A DNA stretch of 64,000 nucleotides from Cellulosimicrobium terreum (GCA_014803435.1 JACYFD010000004.1:124001-188000), one strand, 5' to 3'; positions 36,603 to 46,412 are shown, numbered from the stretch's first letter. Notes: generated from the letters alone by a model not told the origin. A program made the numbers and translations.

Positions 36603-38195
36603 ATGTCACGCCACGCCCCACGCCGGTCGTCGTTCGCCCTGGTGGGCGCGCTGCTCCTCGTCGCGACGCTCGCCGCGTGCAGCGACGACCCCCAGACGCC
36701 GTCGGCTCCGACCGAGACTGCTCCCGCCGAGGCCACCCTGTCCGACGACCCGACCCCGGTCGTCGTCGACGGCGACGTGTTCGGGGTCTCCGTCCAGGTG
36801 AGCGTCGGTCCGCTCGTCGTGCACGACGACGACGAGCTGGCGGTCCTGCGTGTCGTGGCGGAGGCCACGGGGGCCGGGAACGTCACGGTGCAGCAGGCCT
36901 TCGCGAACCACAGCCTGACCCAGGACGGGGTGTTCGACGCCGTGCGCCTCGTCGACCTCGACGCGGGCGTGGTCCGCGAGGCGGCGTACACCGCGGACGG
37001 GGTGGCGGTCGCGCGCAGCGGCAAGAGCGACGTCATCGAGACCCGGAGCAAGCCGGCGGTCGGCTTCGTCGCCTACGACGCGCCCTCGGGACCCTCCACC
37101 GACGTCCTGCTCCCGCAGCTCGGCCTCGTCGAGGACGTGCCCGTCGTGGACGTCGAGACGGCCGGGAGCCTGACGGTTCCGCTCTCGGACCTGACGGACG
37201 ACGCGCCGGCGGAGCTCAAGGCGCCCGTCGCCTTCCTCGAGACGTACAGCTCGCAGGAGGACGCGACGGTCCGGACGCGCAGCACGTCGAAGACGGTCAC
37301 GCTCGAGATCGACTCCGACGTCCTGTTCGACGTCGGCTCGGCAGACCTCTCGTCCGACGCCGACGGCGCCCTGACCGACGTCGCCGACCAGCTCTCCGAG
37401 GCGGCCAGCGGGGAGCTGCGCGTGATCGGGCACACCGACGACGTCGGCGAGGAGGACGACAACCAGGAACTCTCGGAGCGTCGCGCGCAGTCCGTCGCGG
37501 ACCGGCTCACGTCGCTGCGGATCCTCGACCAGCTCGAGGTGAAGGTCGAGGGTCGCGGCGAGTCCGAGCCGCTCAGCGACGAGACGACCGACGAGGCGCG
37601 CGCGCTCAACCGGCGCGTGACCGTCGAGCTCAGCGGCGAGGCCACGGACGTCGTGAAGGAGTCGGTCGAGCAGAAGCTCGGCGACGACGGCCTGCCCGTG
37701 GCGGACGGTCCGACCGTGGCAGGGCTCGGCAGCGCGAAGGTCGAGCACGTCGACGACCTCGGCGACACCATGGAGCTGACCGTCTCCCTCGTCGACGTCC
37801 GCCGCGCGGGAAACTATCTCCTCGGCGAGCTCGAGGTCAGCAACTCGGGCGACGAGAGCGCGTACTTCGTCGACGTGCTCTCCTCGGTGCGGGACGGGCG
37901 GGGCAACTCGGGCGGGGCATGGTCCGGCGCGAACAACGTCACCCTGCTCGACGGGTCGCTGCGCACGTACCCCGTCGACTACCTGGCCGAGCCGGGGCTC
38001 TACCTGTTCGACGGGCGCAACTCGCTCGTGGAGCCCTACCTCGGGTCGCTCGACCCCGGCCAGGCGTCCAGCGCGTGGGTGGTCTGGCCCGACACCGGTG
38101 CCGACACGGTCGTCGTCGACGTGCCGTACGGCTCGACCGACGTCACCGCCGGCAGCTCGCCCGTCCGCTTCGTCGACGTCCCCGTCCGGGACTGA
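36603..38195 (+). CDS. OmpA-domain lipoprotein, first of a tandem pair
   Basis: 530 residues. Type II signal peptide with lipobox LAAC (Cys26). A beta-rich N-domain of about 200 residues precedes an OmpA/MotB domain (about 225-345): LEIDSDVLFDVGSADLSSDAD, GHTDDVGEEDDNQELSERRAQ, ALNRRVTVEL. A third beta domain follows (about 370-530) ending RFVDVPVRD. Domain order and many motifs match the next gene, so the two arose by duplication. ATG 36603 follows AGGAGACCCG. TATGGT at 36539-36544 within TCCGGTATGG is a possible -10 that recurs before the lipoprotein at 10617. Confidence 0.85.
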   Translation: MSRHAPRRSSFALVGALLLVATLAACSDDPQTPSAPTETAPAEATLSDDPTPVVVDGDVFGVSVQVSVGPLVVHDDDELAVLRVVAEATGAGNVTVQQAFANHSLTQDGVFDAVRLVDLDAGVVREAAYTADGVAVARSGKSDVIETRSKPAVGFVAYDAPSGPSTDVLLPQLGLVEDVPVVDVETAGSLTVPLSDLTDDAPAELKAPVAFLETYSSQEDATVRTRSTSKTVTLEIDSDVLFDVGSADLSSDADGALTDVADQLSEAASGELRVIGHTDDVGEEDDNQELSERRAQSVADRLTSLRILDQLEVKVEGRGESEPLSDETTDEARALNRRVTVELSGEATDVVKESVEQKLGDDGLPVADGPTVAGLGSAKVEHVDDLGDTMELTVSLVDVRRAGNYLLGELEVSNSGDESAYFVDVLSSVRDGRGNSGGAWSGANNVTLLDGSLRTYPVDYLAEPGLYLFDGRNSLVEPYLGSLDPGQASSAWVVWPDTGADTVVVDVPYGSTDVTAGSSPVRFVDVPVRD

Positions 38196-38280
38196 CGTAC
38201 GCCCGACCGTTCCGCACCGTTCAGTCGCGACATGTAGCAGGGGGCACCTGGGCTCGGTCGCCGTACCACCGAGGAGTTCC

Positions 38281-39969
38281 GTGCTCTCTGCGACCCGACC
38301 GTCGACCGAACCTGACCCTGACCCTGACCCTGACCCTGACCCTGACCCTGACCCTGACCCTGCCGCTGCCGCAGTCCTGGCCGCAGACCCGGCGGGACGT
38401 CGTGCTGCGCCACCGCGCGCGCTGCCCGCCGTCGGCCTCGCCCTCGCGCTGCTGACCGGGTGCGGGATCGTCACCGAGTCCGCCCCGCAGGAGTCGCAGG
38501 CCGCCGCCCCGACGTTGTCGGACGACCCGACCCCGGTCGAGGCGCACGGCTACGTCGACGGGCTGCAGGTCGACGCGAAGGTCGGCCCCGTCGTCGTCGA
38601 CGGCGACCTGGCCGTGCTGCGCATGGAGGTCGTCGCACCGGCCACGGACGACCCGTCCGAGGCGGCGTCGCTCACGCCTCTCGGTGCGTACGACGAGGGG
38701 TCGACGGTCGGGTTCGACGGCGTCCGCCTGGTCGACCTGGAGCAGGGCACGGTCCGCACCGTCGCACGCACCCGCTCGGGGAAGCCGGCCTCCTTCCTCG
38801 AGGAGGACCGGTGGATCGCTCGTGCGGGCGGCGACCCCGCGGTCGGGTACGTCGCCTTCTCCGCCCCGACGGGCGCGACGACCTCCGTCCTCGTGCCGCG
38901 CCTCGGGCTCGTGGAGGACGTGCCCGTCGTCGACGCGGCCGACGCGGGCGACCTCACCGTCCCCGTGTCCGACCTCACGGACGCCGACCCGCAGGATCTC
39001 CTCGGCCCCGTCGCGTTCCTCGAGACCTTCAGCACGCAGGACGAGGGCGCCGTGACGACGCGCGAGTCGACCGAGACCATCACGCTGTCCCTCGACTCCG
39101 ACGTCCTGTTCGAGTCGGGCTCCGCCGACCTGTCCGCCGAGGCCGACGACGCGATCGCGGCGGTCGTCGGCGAGCTGGAGAAGGCGGACAGCGGGACCCT
39201 CCAGATCGTCGGGCACACCGACGACGTCGGGGACGAGGCGGACAACCAGGACCTGTCCGAGCAGCGGGCGCAGGCGGTCGCGGACCGGCTCACGACGGCG
39301 ACGGACCTCGGGACCTTCGACGTCGGCGTCGAGGGCCGGGGCGAGTCGGAGCCGCTGACCAGCGAGGAGACGGACGACGGGCGGGCGCTGAACCGCCGGG
39401 TCGAGATCGAGCTGTCGGGCGAGGCCGTCCGACAGGTCACCGAGACGACGGAGCCCACGACCGGGGGAGAGCCCGAGGCCCAGGGACCGGTGGTCGACGG
39501 ACTGGGCGGGGACGTCATCGAGTACGTCGACGGCCTCGACGTCGAGACCTCGCTGCAGGTGGAGCTGGTCGGGGTGCGGCGCGTGGACGGCTACCTGGTC
39601 GGCGACCTCTCCATCACCAACGTGGGGACCGAGCAGGCGTACCAGCTGCCGGTGCTCGCCTCGGTGCACGCGCCTCGCGGCGCCTTCACCAGCGGTGCCG
39701 GCGCCGGGAACGTGACGCTCCTCGACGGGGCGCTGCGGACCTATCCGGTGGACTACCTCCGGGACACGACGCTCGTGCCCGAGGGCGGGCGGCGCACGCT
39801 GGCGGACCAGGAGCTGGGCTTCCTGGAACCCGGCCAGAGCACGACCGCGACGGTCGTATGGCCGGATCCGGGCGGCGACACGGTCGTCGTGGACGTGCCG
39901 GACGGGCGGGTCGACTTCGTGGACGGCAGCGTGCCGATCCGCTTCGTCGACGTCCCTGTGGCGGAGTGA
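38281..39969 (+). CDS. OmpA-domain lipoprotein with Pro-Asp repeat, second of the tandem pair
   Basis: 562 residues from GTG 38281 (RBS GAGGAG). The N-terminus is unusual: residues 11-26 are eight Pro-Asp units, then a short AAAAV stretch and a basic GRRAAPPR before the hydrophobic core and lipobox LTGC at Cys61. A signal peptide normally has a short positive n-region, so this acidic extension of some 45 residues is odd. After Cys61 the layout matches the upstream paralog: beta domain, OmpA domain (LSLDSDVLFESGSADLS, GHTDDVGDEADNQ), and a C-terminal domain ending RFVDVPVAE. No ATG/GTG/TTG lies between the repeat and the core, so a shorter start is not available. Lies 85 bases after the first copy. 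Confidence 0.8.
   Translation: MLSATRPSTEPDPDPDPDPDPDPDPDPAAAAVLAADPAGRRAAPPRALPAVGLALALLTGCGIVTESAPQESQAAAPTLSDDPTPVEAHGYVDGLQVDAKVGPVVVDGDLAVLRMEVVAPATDDPSEAASLTPLGAYDEGSTVGFDGVRLVDLEQGTVRTVARTRSGKPASFLEEDRWIARAGGDPAVGYVAFSAPTGATTSVLVPRLGLVEDVPVVDAADAGDLTVPVSDLTDADPQDLLGPVAFLETFSTQDEGAVTTRESTETITLSLDSDVLFESGSADLSAEADDAIAAVVGELEKADSGTLQIVGHTDDVGDEADNQDLSEQRAQAVADRLTTATDLGTFDVGVEGRGESEPLTSEETDDGRALNRRVEIELSGEAVRQVTETTEPTTGGEPEAQGPVVDGLGGDVIEYVDGLDVETSLQVELVGVRRVDGYLVGDLSITNVGTEQAYQLPVLASVHAPRGAFTSGAGAGNVTLLDGALRTYPVDYLRDTTLVPEGGRRTLADQELGFLEPGQSTTATVVWPDPGGDTVVVDVPDGRVDFVDGSVPIRFVDVPVAE
38311..38358 (+). repeat. hexanucleotide tandem repeat CCTGAC x8
   Basis: Eight perfect CCTGAC units, in frame, coding Pro-Asp eight times just after the start of the second OmpA lipoprotein. 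Slippage would add or remove Pro-Asp pairs without changing frame. Confidence 0.9.
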
Positions 39970-40052
39970 CCGCGGCTCGTCCGTGACCAACGGAACACCC
40001 CGGGAAGGCGTCGGTGGGTGGTCCCGCAGGCGAGGCCGCGCCCACGGAGGGC

Positions 40053-40087
40053 TACCCTGTACGGGGATGTCTTGATGTCGAGACATC
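40053..40087 (+). promoter_or_regulatory. sucC promoter and operator
   Basis: TACCCT (40053-40058) is the likely -10. Just downstream GATGTCT-N8-AGACATC (40066-40087) is a perfect 7-base inverted repeat containing TCTTGATGTCGAGA (40070-40083), a near-palindrome also found before icd at 52260-52273 with one base changed. Confidence 0.6.
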
Positions 40088-40130
40088 GGCCAAGCCGCAC
40101 ACGGCGCATCCAACGGAAGGACGCAGCAGG

Positions 40131-41327
40131 GTGGACCTGTTCGAATACCAGGCGCGCGACATCTTCGAGAAGCACGGCGTGCCCGTGCTGGGCGGGGTCG
40201 TCGCGACGACCCCGGCAGAGGCCCGCGCGGGCGCAGAAGAACTCATGCGTGACGGCGGCAGCGATGCAGTCGTCGTCGTCAAGGCCCAGGTCAAGACCGG
40301 TGGGCGCGGCAAGGCCGGCGGCGTGAAGCTCGCGCGCTCCGTGGCGGAGGCCGAGGAGAAGGCTGCCGAGATCCTCGGCATGGACATCAAGGGCCACACG
40401 GTCCACCGCGTGATGATCGCCGAGGGCGCGAAGATCGCCGAGGAGTTCTACTTCTCGGTGCTCCTCGACCGGTCCAACCGCAACTACCTCGCCATGTGCT
40501 CTGTCGAGGGCGGCATGGAGATCGAGCAGCTCGCGGTCGAGCGACCCGAGGCGCTGGCCCGCGTGGCCGTCGACCCGATCGTCGGCATCGACGAGGCCAA
40601 GGCGCTCGAGATCGTCGAGACGGCCGGCTTCGCCGAGGAGCTCAAGGCCCCGGTCGCCGACGTCATCCGCAAGCTGTGGACCGTCTTCACCGAGGAGGAC
40701 GCGACCCTCGTCGAGGTGAACCCGCTGGTCCGCACCGAGGACGGCTCGATCGTCGCCCTCGACGGCAAGGTCACGCTCGACGAGAACGCGTCGGAGGTCC
40801 GGCACCCGGACCACGCCGAGCTCGAGGACAAGGACGCGGCCGACCCGCTCGAGGCCAAGGCCAAGGCGAACGGCCTCAACTACGTCAAGCTCGACGGCGA
40901 GGTCGGCATCATCGGCAACGGCGCGGGGCTCGTCATGAGCACTCTCGACGTCGTCGCCTACGCCGGCGAGGCGCACGGCGGCGTGAAGCCCGCCAACTTC
41001 CTCGACATCGGTGGCGGCGCGAACGCGCAGGTCATGGCCAGCGGTCTCGACGTCATCCTGAACGACCCGCAGGTCAAGGCGGTGTTCGTCAACGTCTTCG
41101 GCGGCATCACGGCGTGCGACGAGGTCGCCAAGGGCATCGTCGGCGCGCTGGAGATCCTCGGCGACGAGGCCACCAAGCCGCTCGTCGTCCGCCTCGACGG
41201 CAACAACGTCACGCTCGGTCGCCAGATCCTGGCCGACGCGGCGCACCCGCTCGTGACCCTGGCCGAGACGATGGACGGCGGCGCCGACAAGGCGGCCGAG
41301 CTGGCCTACGCCGCCGCGACCGCCTGA
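40131..41327 (+). CDS. sucC: succinyl-CoA synthetase beta subunit (ADP-forming)
   Basis: 398 residues. ATP-grasp domain starting [19 protein letters not shown] and [17 protein letters not shown]; the C-terminal ligase domain has the [16 protein letters not shown] and [18 protein letters not shown] motifs. With SucD it converts succinyl-CoA to succinate while making ATP in the TCA cycle. GTG 40131 follows GGAAGGACGCAG. The 36-base gap to sucD shows one operon. The leader holds the operator shared with icd. Confidence 0.97.
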   Translation: MDLFEYQARDIFEKHGVPVLGGVVATTPAEARAGAEELMRDGGSDAVVVVKAQVKTGGRGKAGGVKLARSVAEAEEKAAEILGMDIKGHTVHRVMIAEGAKIAEEFYFSVLLDRSNRNYLAMCSVEGGMEIEQLAVERPEALARVAVDPIVGIDEAKALEIVETAGFAEELKAPVADVIRKLWTVFTEEDATLVEVNPLVRTEDGSIVALDGKVTLDENASEVRHPDHAELEDKDAADPLEAKAKANGLNYVKLDGEVGIIGNGAGLVMSTLDVVAYAGEAHGGVKPANFLDIGGGANAQVMASGLDVILNDPQVKAVFVNVFGGITACDEVAKGIVGALEILGDEATKPLVVRLDGNNVTLGRQILADAAHPLVTLAETMDGGADKAAELAYAAATA

Positions 41328-41363
41328 TCGCCCGAGACGTCGAAAGCTGAGACAGAGAACACC

Positions 41364-42257
41364 ATGTCGATCTACCTGAACTCCGACTCGAAGATCATCG
41401 TCCAGGGCATCACCGGCGGGATGGGTGCCAAGCACACCGCCCTGATGCTCGACTCGGGCGCGAAGATCGTGGGCGGCGTCAACGCCCGCAAGGCCGGCAC
41501 CACCGTCACGCACAAGAACCACGAGGGCGACGACGTCACCCTGCCCGTGTTCGGCACGGTCGCCGAGGCCATGGCCGAGACCGGCGCGAACGTGTCCGTG
41601 CTGTTCGTGCCGCCGGCCTTCACCAAGGACGCGGCGATCGAGGCCGTCGACGCGGGGATGCCGCTCATCGTCGTCATCACCGAGGGTGTCCCCGTGCAGG
41701 ACTCGGCCGAGGTCTGGGCCTACCTGCAGGGCAAGGACACCCGCATGATCGGCCCGAACTGCCCCGGCATCATCACGCCCGGGGAGTCGCTCGCCGGCAT
41801 CACGCCGCACACCATCACGGGCAAGGGCCCCATCGGCCTCGTGTCGAAGTCGGGCACCCTGACCTACCAGATGATGTACGAGCTGAAGGACCTCGGGTTC
41901 TCCACCGCCATCGGCATCGGCGGCGACCCGATCGTCGGGACCACGCACATCGATGCGCTCGAGGCGTTCGAGAACGACCCCGAGACCAAGGCGATCGTCA
42001 TGATCGGCGAGATCGGCGGCGACGCGGAGGAGCGTGCCGCGGCGTACATCGCCGAGCACGTCACCAAGCCGGTCGTCGGCTACGTCGCGGGCTTCACCGC
42101 CCCCGAGGGCAAGACGATGGGCCACGCCGGCGCGATCGTGTCCGGCTCGGCCGGCACCGCGCAGGCCAAGAAGGAGGCCCTCGAGGCCGTCGGCGTCAAG
42201 GTCGGCAAGACGCCGTCCGAGACCGCCGCGCTCATGCGCGAGATCCTCTCCGCCTGA
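41364..42257 (+). CDS. sucD: succinyl-CoA synthetase alpha subunit
   Basis: 297 residues. CoA-binding Rossmann domain ([17 protein letters not shown]), the [15 protein letters not shown] segment, and the phosphorylated His254 in [10 protein letters not shown]. The C-terminus NKxPSE-like [15 protein letters not shown] is normal. Partner of SucC. RBS is weak (GAGACAGAGAAC), so translation may be coupled to sucC. A strong terminator follows at 42293-42327. Confidence 0.97.
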   Translation: MSIYLNSDSKIIVQGITGGMGAKHTALMLDSGAKIVGGVNARKAGTTVTHKNHEGDDVTLPVFGTVAEAMAETGANVSVLFVPPAFTKDAAIEAVDAGMPLIVVITEGVPVQDSAEVWAYLQGKDTRMIGPNCPGIITPGESLAGITPHTITGKGPIGLVSKSGTLTYQMMYELKDLGFSTAIGIGGDPIVGTTHIDALEAFENDPETKAIVMIGEIGGDAEERAAAYIAEHVTKPVVGYVAGFTAPEGKTMGHAGAIVSGSAGTAQAKKEALEAVGVKVGKTPSETAALMREILSA

Positions 42258-42292
42258 CCTCGCGGCCGGGCCTTCGGCCCGTGACGCGCCCC

Positions 42293-42327
42293 GACGGCGC
42301 CCGTCCCCTCCTGGGTCGGGCGCCGTC
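42293..42327. terminator. bidirectional terminator after sucCD
   Basis: GACGGCGCCCG pairs perfectly with CGGGCGCCGTC across a 13-base loop, preceded by a small CGGGCC-TTC-GGCCCG hairpin at 42267-42281. It separates sucD from the convergent acyltransferase gene. Confidence 0.75.
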
Positions 42328-42362
42328 GTCGTCCGTGGGTTGCCTGGCGTCCGGGCCGGTCG

Positions 42363-43406
42363 TCAGTCGGTGGACCGAGCGGTCGGGGCGCCCTCGGCCG
42401 CGAGCCACGCGTCGAGGCGCGCCCACTGGCCGTACAGCCATGCCGCGCGCTCCTCGTCACCGTCCGGCAGGTCCTCGCGCGGCGTCGTCCAGACCTTCAT
42501 GGTGATCTGCTTGTCCATCGGCAGCTCCCGCCAGATGTCGCGCGGCGAGACGAGCGTCTCGAGCCCGGTGTGCGCGACGACGGCGACCGCGGTCGTCGGC
42601 GTCCCGTCGAGCGCCGCGAGGAACCCCCCGACGTGCGGCGCCATGACGTGCGGCATGTCCACGGCGCGGTCGGCGAGACGGTCCTCGCCCGCGGCCCGCA
42701 GCGCCGCGATGCGGGCGTCCCGACGGCGCGGCGTGACGTTCCCACCCTCGGGGAAGAGCAGGACGGCGGAGTCCGGTCGCATGTCCTTCGCCAGCAGCGC
42801 GACCGCCTCGCTGCCCGACGGCGCCCCCGCGCGTCGTCGGGAGCCCGGCACCACGAAGTACGCGGGCAGCCGGTGCAGCAGGGTGTCGATCGCCGGGTCC
42901 CACTGCAGCGTGTCCTTGAGCACGACACGCGGCTCGCGGCGGAACCGGTTGAGGATGCGGTCCATGATGACGAACGAGTCGCCAGGCCCGGCGTGGCGGC
43001 TGACCACCAGGACGGGGGCACCGTCCAGGTCGTGGGCGTCGGACAGGTCCACGTCGATGCGCAGGCGCAGCGTCCAGCGGACCTGCCAGAACAGCAGCGT
43101 GAGCATCGATCCCGCGAGCCGCACGTGCGCCCGGCGGAACGCGGGGCGACGCAGCGCCCAGCCGAAGCCCGACGCGATCCACAGCGCGAACAGAGCGACG
43201 ACCGCCGCGGCGTCCCACAGGAGGTAGAAGCACGCGATCCACAGCGCGCGCACGGCGCGCAGGCGCCCGGGCAGGGCCCAGCTCACCACGGCCAGGACGA
43301 GGAGCAGCAGGAGGATCTCCGTCGGCAGCAGGACGAGGGCGAGCAGCACCACCAGCGGCGCGACGACGAGCCGTCGCACCCAGCGCGGCGGGGGAGGGAC
43401 GTTCAT
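42363..43406 (-). CDS. PlsC-like lysophospholipid acyltransferase
   Basis: 347 residues. Two or three N-terminal membrane segments, then the acyltransferase domain with the HX4D motif (His138, Asp143 in SRHAGPGDS) and the LFPEGG motif. It probably acylates lysophosphatidate or a related lipid. ATG 43406 overlaps the patatin stop by four bases (ATGA), so the two lipid-active proteins are co-translated, suggesting joint phospholipid turnover (inference). Confidence 0.85.
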   Translation of the reverse strand: MNVPPPPRWVRRLVVAPLVVLLALVLLPTEILLLLLVLAVVSWALPGRLRAVRALWIACFYLLWDAAAVVALFALWIASGFGWALRRPAFRRAHVRLAGSMLTLLFWQVRWTLRLRIDVDLSDAHDLDGAPVLVVSRHAGPGDSFVIMDRILNRFRREPRVVLKDTLQWDPAIDTLLHRLPAYFVVPGSRRRAGAPSGSEAVALLAKDMRPDSAVLLFPEGGNVTPRRRDARIAALRAAGEDRLADRAVDMPHVMAPHVGGFLAALDGTPTTAVAVVAHTGLETLVSPRDIWRELPMDKQITMKVWTTPREDLPDGDEERAAWLYGQWARLDAWLAAEGAPTARSTD

Positions 43407-44284
43407 CGGCCGTCCGTCGCGTGGCCCGGACCGGACAGGTCGTCGAGCCCGTCGAGGTACCGTGCCGCCGCCTCGTAGGAGGCCGCGGCGCGCATCCGCG
43501 TCGCGTCGAGACGGCGCGACGAGCTGATCTTGTCGTCTCCCGGCAACGGACCCCCGCTGGGCAGGACGTGCACGGCGACGCCGTCGGGCACCTCGGCCAG
43601 CTCGCGGGCGAACCGGTGCCGCCGCGAGATCTCGAACGTCACCTTCGCCACCTCCACGGCGTTGCGCGGGGCGCGCAGCGGCTCCTCGATCCGCCCCACC
43701 TGCAGGACCCAGATCGTGCCGGCCCCGCGCCGGACGGCCTCCCCGAGCGGGATGGAGGAGACGACGCCGCCGTCGACGTAGTGCTCCCCGTCGATCAGGG
43801 TCGGCGGGAGCGCACCCGGGACCGACGCCGACGCGAGGACCGCCTCCACGAGCGGACCGTCGCTGAACCAGCGTTCCGCCGCCCGTTCGATGGACGCGGC
43901 CGCCACCACGAGCGGCACGTCCAGGTCGGCGAACGTCTCGCGCCCGCCCAGCACCTGGCGCAGCAGCGCCCGCAGCGGTTCCGGGCTCGCGAGGTGGGTG
44001 CGGGTGCGCGCCAGCCGACGGACCTGCCGGTACCACGCCTCGCCGTAGATCTGGGCGGCCACAGGAGAGGACCAGGCCGACTCGAGCCGGGCGACGACGC
44101 TCGGCGTCGGGTCCGCGGCGAGGGCCGCGCCGTTGATCGCCCCGATGGACGTCCCGACGACGAGGTCCGGCGTGACGCCCCGTTCCAGCAGCGCGCGGAT
44201 CATCCCGATCTCGACGGCGCCCCGGACACCACCCCCGCCCAGCACGAACGCGGTGGAGACCGGCGCGGTCGGCTTCGTCGTCAT
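43403..44284 (-). CDS. patatin-like phospholipase
   Basis: 293 residues. Oxyanion loop GGGGVRGA at about residues 16-23, nucleophile GTSIG with Ser46, and the dyad Asp171 in YVDGG. Bacterial patatins hydrolyse phospholipids or acyl glycerols. It starts at ATG 44284, and its stop overlaps the acyltransferase start. The promoter region to 44422 is shared with the divergent DUF6350 gene; nothing else is visible there. Confidence 0.88.
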   Translation of the reverse strand: MTTKPTAPVSTAFVLGGGGVRGAVEIGMIRALLERGVTPDLVVGTSIGAINGAALAADPTPSVVARLESAWSSPVAAQIYGEAWYRQVRRLARTRTHLASPEPLRALLRQVLGGRETFADLDVPLVVAAASIERAAERWFSDGPLVEAVLASASVPGALPPTLIDGEHYVDGGVVSSIPLGEAVRRGAGTIWVLQVGRIEEPLRAPRNAVEVAKVTFEISRRHRFARELAEVPDGVAVHVLPSGGPLPGDDKISSSRRLDATRMRAAASYEAAARYLDGLDDLSGPGHATDGR

Positions 44285-44422
44285 CGCCCGATCGTAGAGG
44301 CGCCCCCGCGTTCGGTCCTCCGCACACGCGGTCGCTGCACCCGTGGTCGCAGTACACGCAGTCCCCGGGCGCGCCGGGCCGCCTGCCGCCGACTGTGCGC
44401 CCGGTCGGGGACGATGGCGCCC

Positions 44423-45655
44423 ATGAGCATCACGAGCACGACCGGTGCAGCCCGCACACGGACCGTCGACGGCACGCCGCCGGTCCCTGCGCCACCGCCC
44501 GCCCGTCCTCGCACCTCGGGGGTCGTCGCCGCGCTGCAGGCCGCGGTGCTCTCGTTGGCCGTCGTCGTGCTCCCCGCGCTCGTCGCGTTCCTCGGGTCGC
44601 CGGCCGCGACGCCCGGCGCGGGCTGGGGAGGCTCGGTCGTCGTCGGTGCCGGGCTGTGGCTGCTCGGGCACGGGGTGCCGCTCGTCGCGAGCGGGACCGC
44701 TGTCACGCTCGTCCCGCTCGGCCTGACCGCGCTCGCGGTCTTCTGCTGCTTCGCGTCCGCCCGGCGCTCGGCGCTCACGTCGCGGTCGGCCTGGGTGGCG
44801 GGCACCGTGACCTACGCCGTCGTGACGGCGGGGGTCGCGCTGCTCGCCGGGACGACCACCCCGTGGGGCCTCGGCGTGGCCGTGCTGGGAGGCGCCGCCG
44901 TGGGCGCTCTCGGGCTCGGTGCAGGGATCCTCGCGCGCCCCGACGCCCCCACCGTCGCCGCGCTGGCGGCGCGCACGGACCGCTGGTGCCCCCCGGCGCT
45001 GCGCCTCGGCATGCGGGGCGGCCTGGTGGCCGTGGGCCTGCTCGTGATGGCCTCGACCCTGCTCACGGGGGCCTGGGTCCTCGCCGGGCGCGCGACCTCG
45101 GGCGACGTGCTGGCAGGCCTGGCACCGGGAGCGGTCGGCGGGATCGTGCTCGGGCTGGCGCAGCTCGCCGTCCTGCCCGACCTCGTGGCGTGGGCGGGGG
45201 CGTGGATCGTCGGTCCGGGGTTCGCCGTGGGTGAGGGGAGCACGTTCACGTCCAGCGGCGCGGACCCCGGCGTCCTGCCGGCGATCCCGATCCTGGGCAG
45301 CCTGCCCGGTGCCGACTGGACCAGCGCCCTGACCCCGTGGGCGCCGGTGCTCGTCGTCGTGCTGGGCGTGGTCGCCGGGGCTTTCGTGTGGACGCGGCTC
45401 GTGGGACCGGCAGGGGAGCGGTGGGCGGTGCGCTGGTCGAGCATCGCGCTCGCGGCCGGGGGCGTGGTGCTCGTGGTCGCCGTGCTCGTCGGGGGGACGA
45501 CGTGGTTGGCGAGCGGCGCCGTCGGGCCCGGCCGGCTCGCGCAGGTCGGTGCCGACGCGCTGCTCGTCGGGGGGCTCGCCGCGGCCGAGGTGGGCGTGGG
45601 TGCCGTGCTCGCGCTCGTCGTCGGCCGGCTCGGGCTGCTGCCCCACCGCTCCTGA
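44423..45655 (+). CDS. DUF6350 (PerM-like) multi-pass membrane protein
   Basis: 410 residues with about ten membrane segments, Gly/Ala/Val-rich, and a Pro-rich cytoplasmic N-terminus. The family is found near sucCD and purN in actinobacteria, as here, and related mycobacterial PerM is linked to cell division. ATG 44423 lies seven bases from GACGAT, a possible leaderless -10; an in-frame ATG at 44414 is an alternative. Function inferred only from family. Confidence 0.78.
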   Translation: MSITSTTGAARTRTVDGTPPVPAPPPARPRTSGVVAALQAAVLSLAVVVLPALVAFLGSPAATPGAGWGGSVVVGAGLWLLGHGVPLVASGTAVTLVPLGLTALAVFCCFASARRSALTSRSAWVAGTVTYAVVTAGVALLAGTTTPWGLGVAVLGGAAVGALGLGAGILARPDAPTVAALAARTDRWCPPALRLGMRGGLVAVGLLVMASTLLTGAWVLAGRATSGDVLAGLAPGAVGGIVLGLAQLAVLPDLVAWAGAWIVGPGFAVGEGSTFTSSGADPGVLPAIPILGSLPGADWTSALTPWAPVLVVVLGVVAGAFVWTRLVGPAGERWAVRWSSIALAAGGVVLVVAVLVGGTTWLASGAVGPGRLAQVGADALLVGGLAAAEVGVGAVLALVVGRLGLLPHRS

Positions 45656-45657
45656 GG

Positions 45658-46287
45658 TCAGGGTGCGTCGGTGGCGGGCGCCCGTCCCAGCCTCTCCGTC
45701 CAGTCCTCGATCGCCTGCTGGCGTTCCGCGTCGCAGCGGTCCGTGGCGGACACGGTGATCGCGCCGTCGACGCACTCCTGGTAGGCGGTCTCCACGTCCC
45801 ACATGGCGAGGCTGCCGAGCGCCTGCAGGATGATCGTCAGGGCCAGGCCGATGCCGATGGCGAGGGCGGGCACGAGCATGCCCCGCACCCGTGCACGCCG
45901 TACCGCGATCAGCGCCCGCACGCCTACGACGACCGACCCGACGGCCGCGACCAGCGCCGCGCCGCGCCACGGGAACGGCATGGTGCTCACGACGATCACC
46001 ACGAGCAGGAGAAGGCCGAAGTGCAGCACGCGGCGCGACGCGGCCCGGGCCACCTCGGGGTCGACGGGCGGCCGCTCGGGGGAGCCGCCCGCGGGACCGC
46101 CGTCTCCCGGCTGCGGGCCGGTCACCTGGGGGCCGGGCGCTCGTGGGCCGGGCTCCTGCGGCCCCGGTGCGCGCGGTCCGGGCGGGACCGATGACCCCGG
46201 TCCGCCGTGCTGCGGGCCGGACGGGGCGTCGTCGGGCTCCGGACGCGGGGGTGCGTCCGGACGGGGCGGTGCGTAGGGGTTCCCCAC
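45658..46287 (-). CDS. Pro-rich membrane protein, unknown function
   Basis: 209 residues. The first 70 are Gly/Pro-rich with repeated PGP units, then three membrane segments (about 87-104, 110-127 and 137-157) and a short outer C-terminal domain with two Cys (ECVDGAITVSATDRC) that could form a disulfide. GTG 46287 follows GAGGAG. Its stop and the DUF6350 stop form CCTGA-GG-TCAGG. I do not recognise the family. Confidence 0.7.
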   Translation of the reverse strand: MGNPYAPPRPDAPPRPEPDDAPSGPQHGGPGSSVPPGPRAPGPQEPGPRAPGPQVTGPQPGDGGPAGGSPERPPVDPEVARAASRRVLHFGLLLLVVIVVSTMPFPWRGAALVAAVGSVVVGVRALIAVRRARVRGMLVPALAIGIGLALTIILQALGSLAMWDVETAYQECVDGAITVSATDRCDAERQQAIEDWTERLGRAPATDAP

Positions 46288-46412
46288 GGCGTCTCCTCGG
46301 TCGGGTGCCTGCTCGCGGTACATTCTCCCATCGGACGACGGAGCGTCGCGCCGTCGCCCGACCTCGAGCACCCGACACCTACCTGACACCCCACCCGACA
46401 TCCAGGAGAACC

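Noticed and set aside
38311-38358. CCTGAC repeats as a CRISPR-like array
   Set aside because: Units are six bases with no spacers and lie in frame within a gene.
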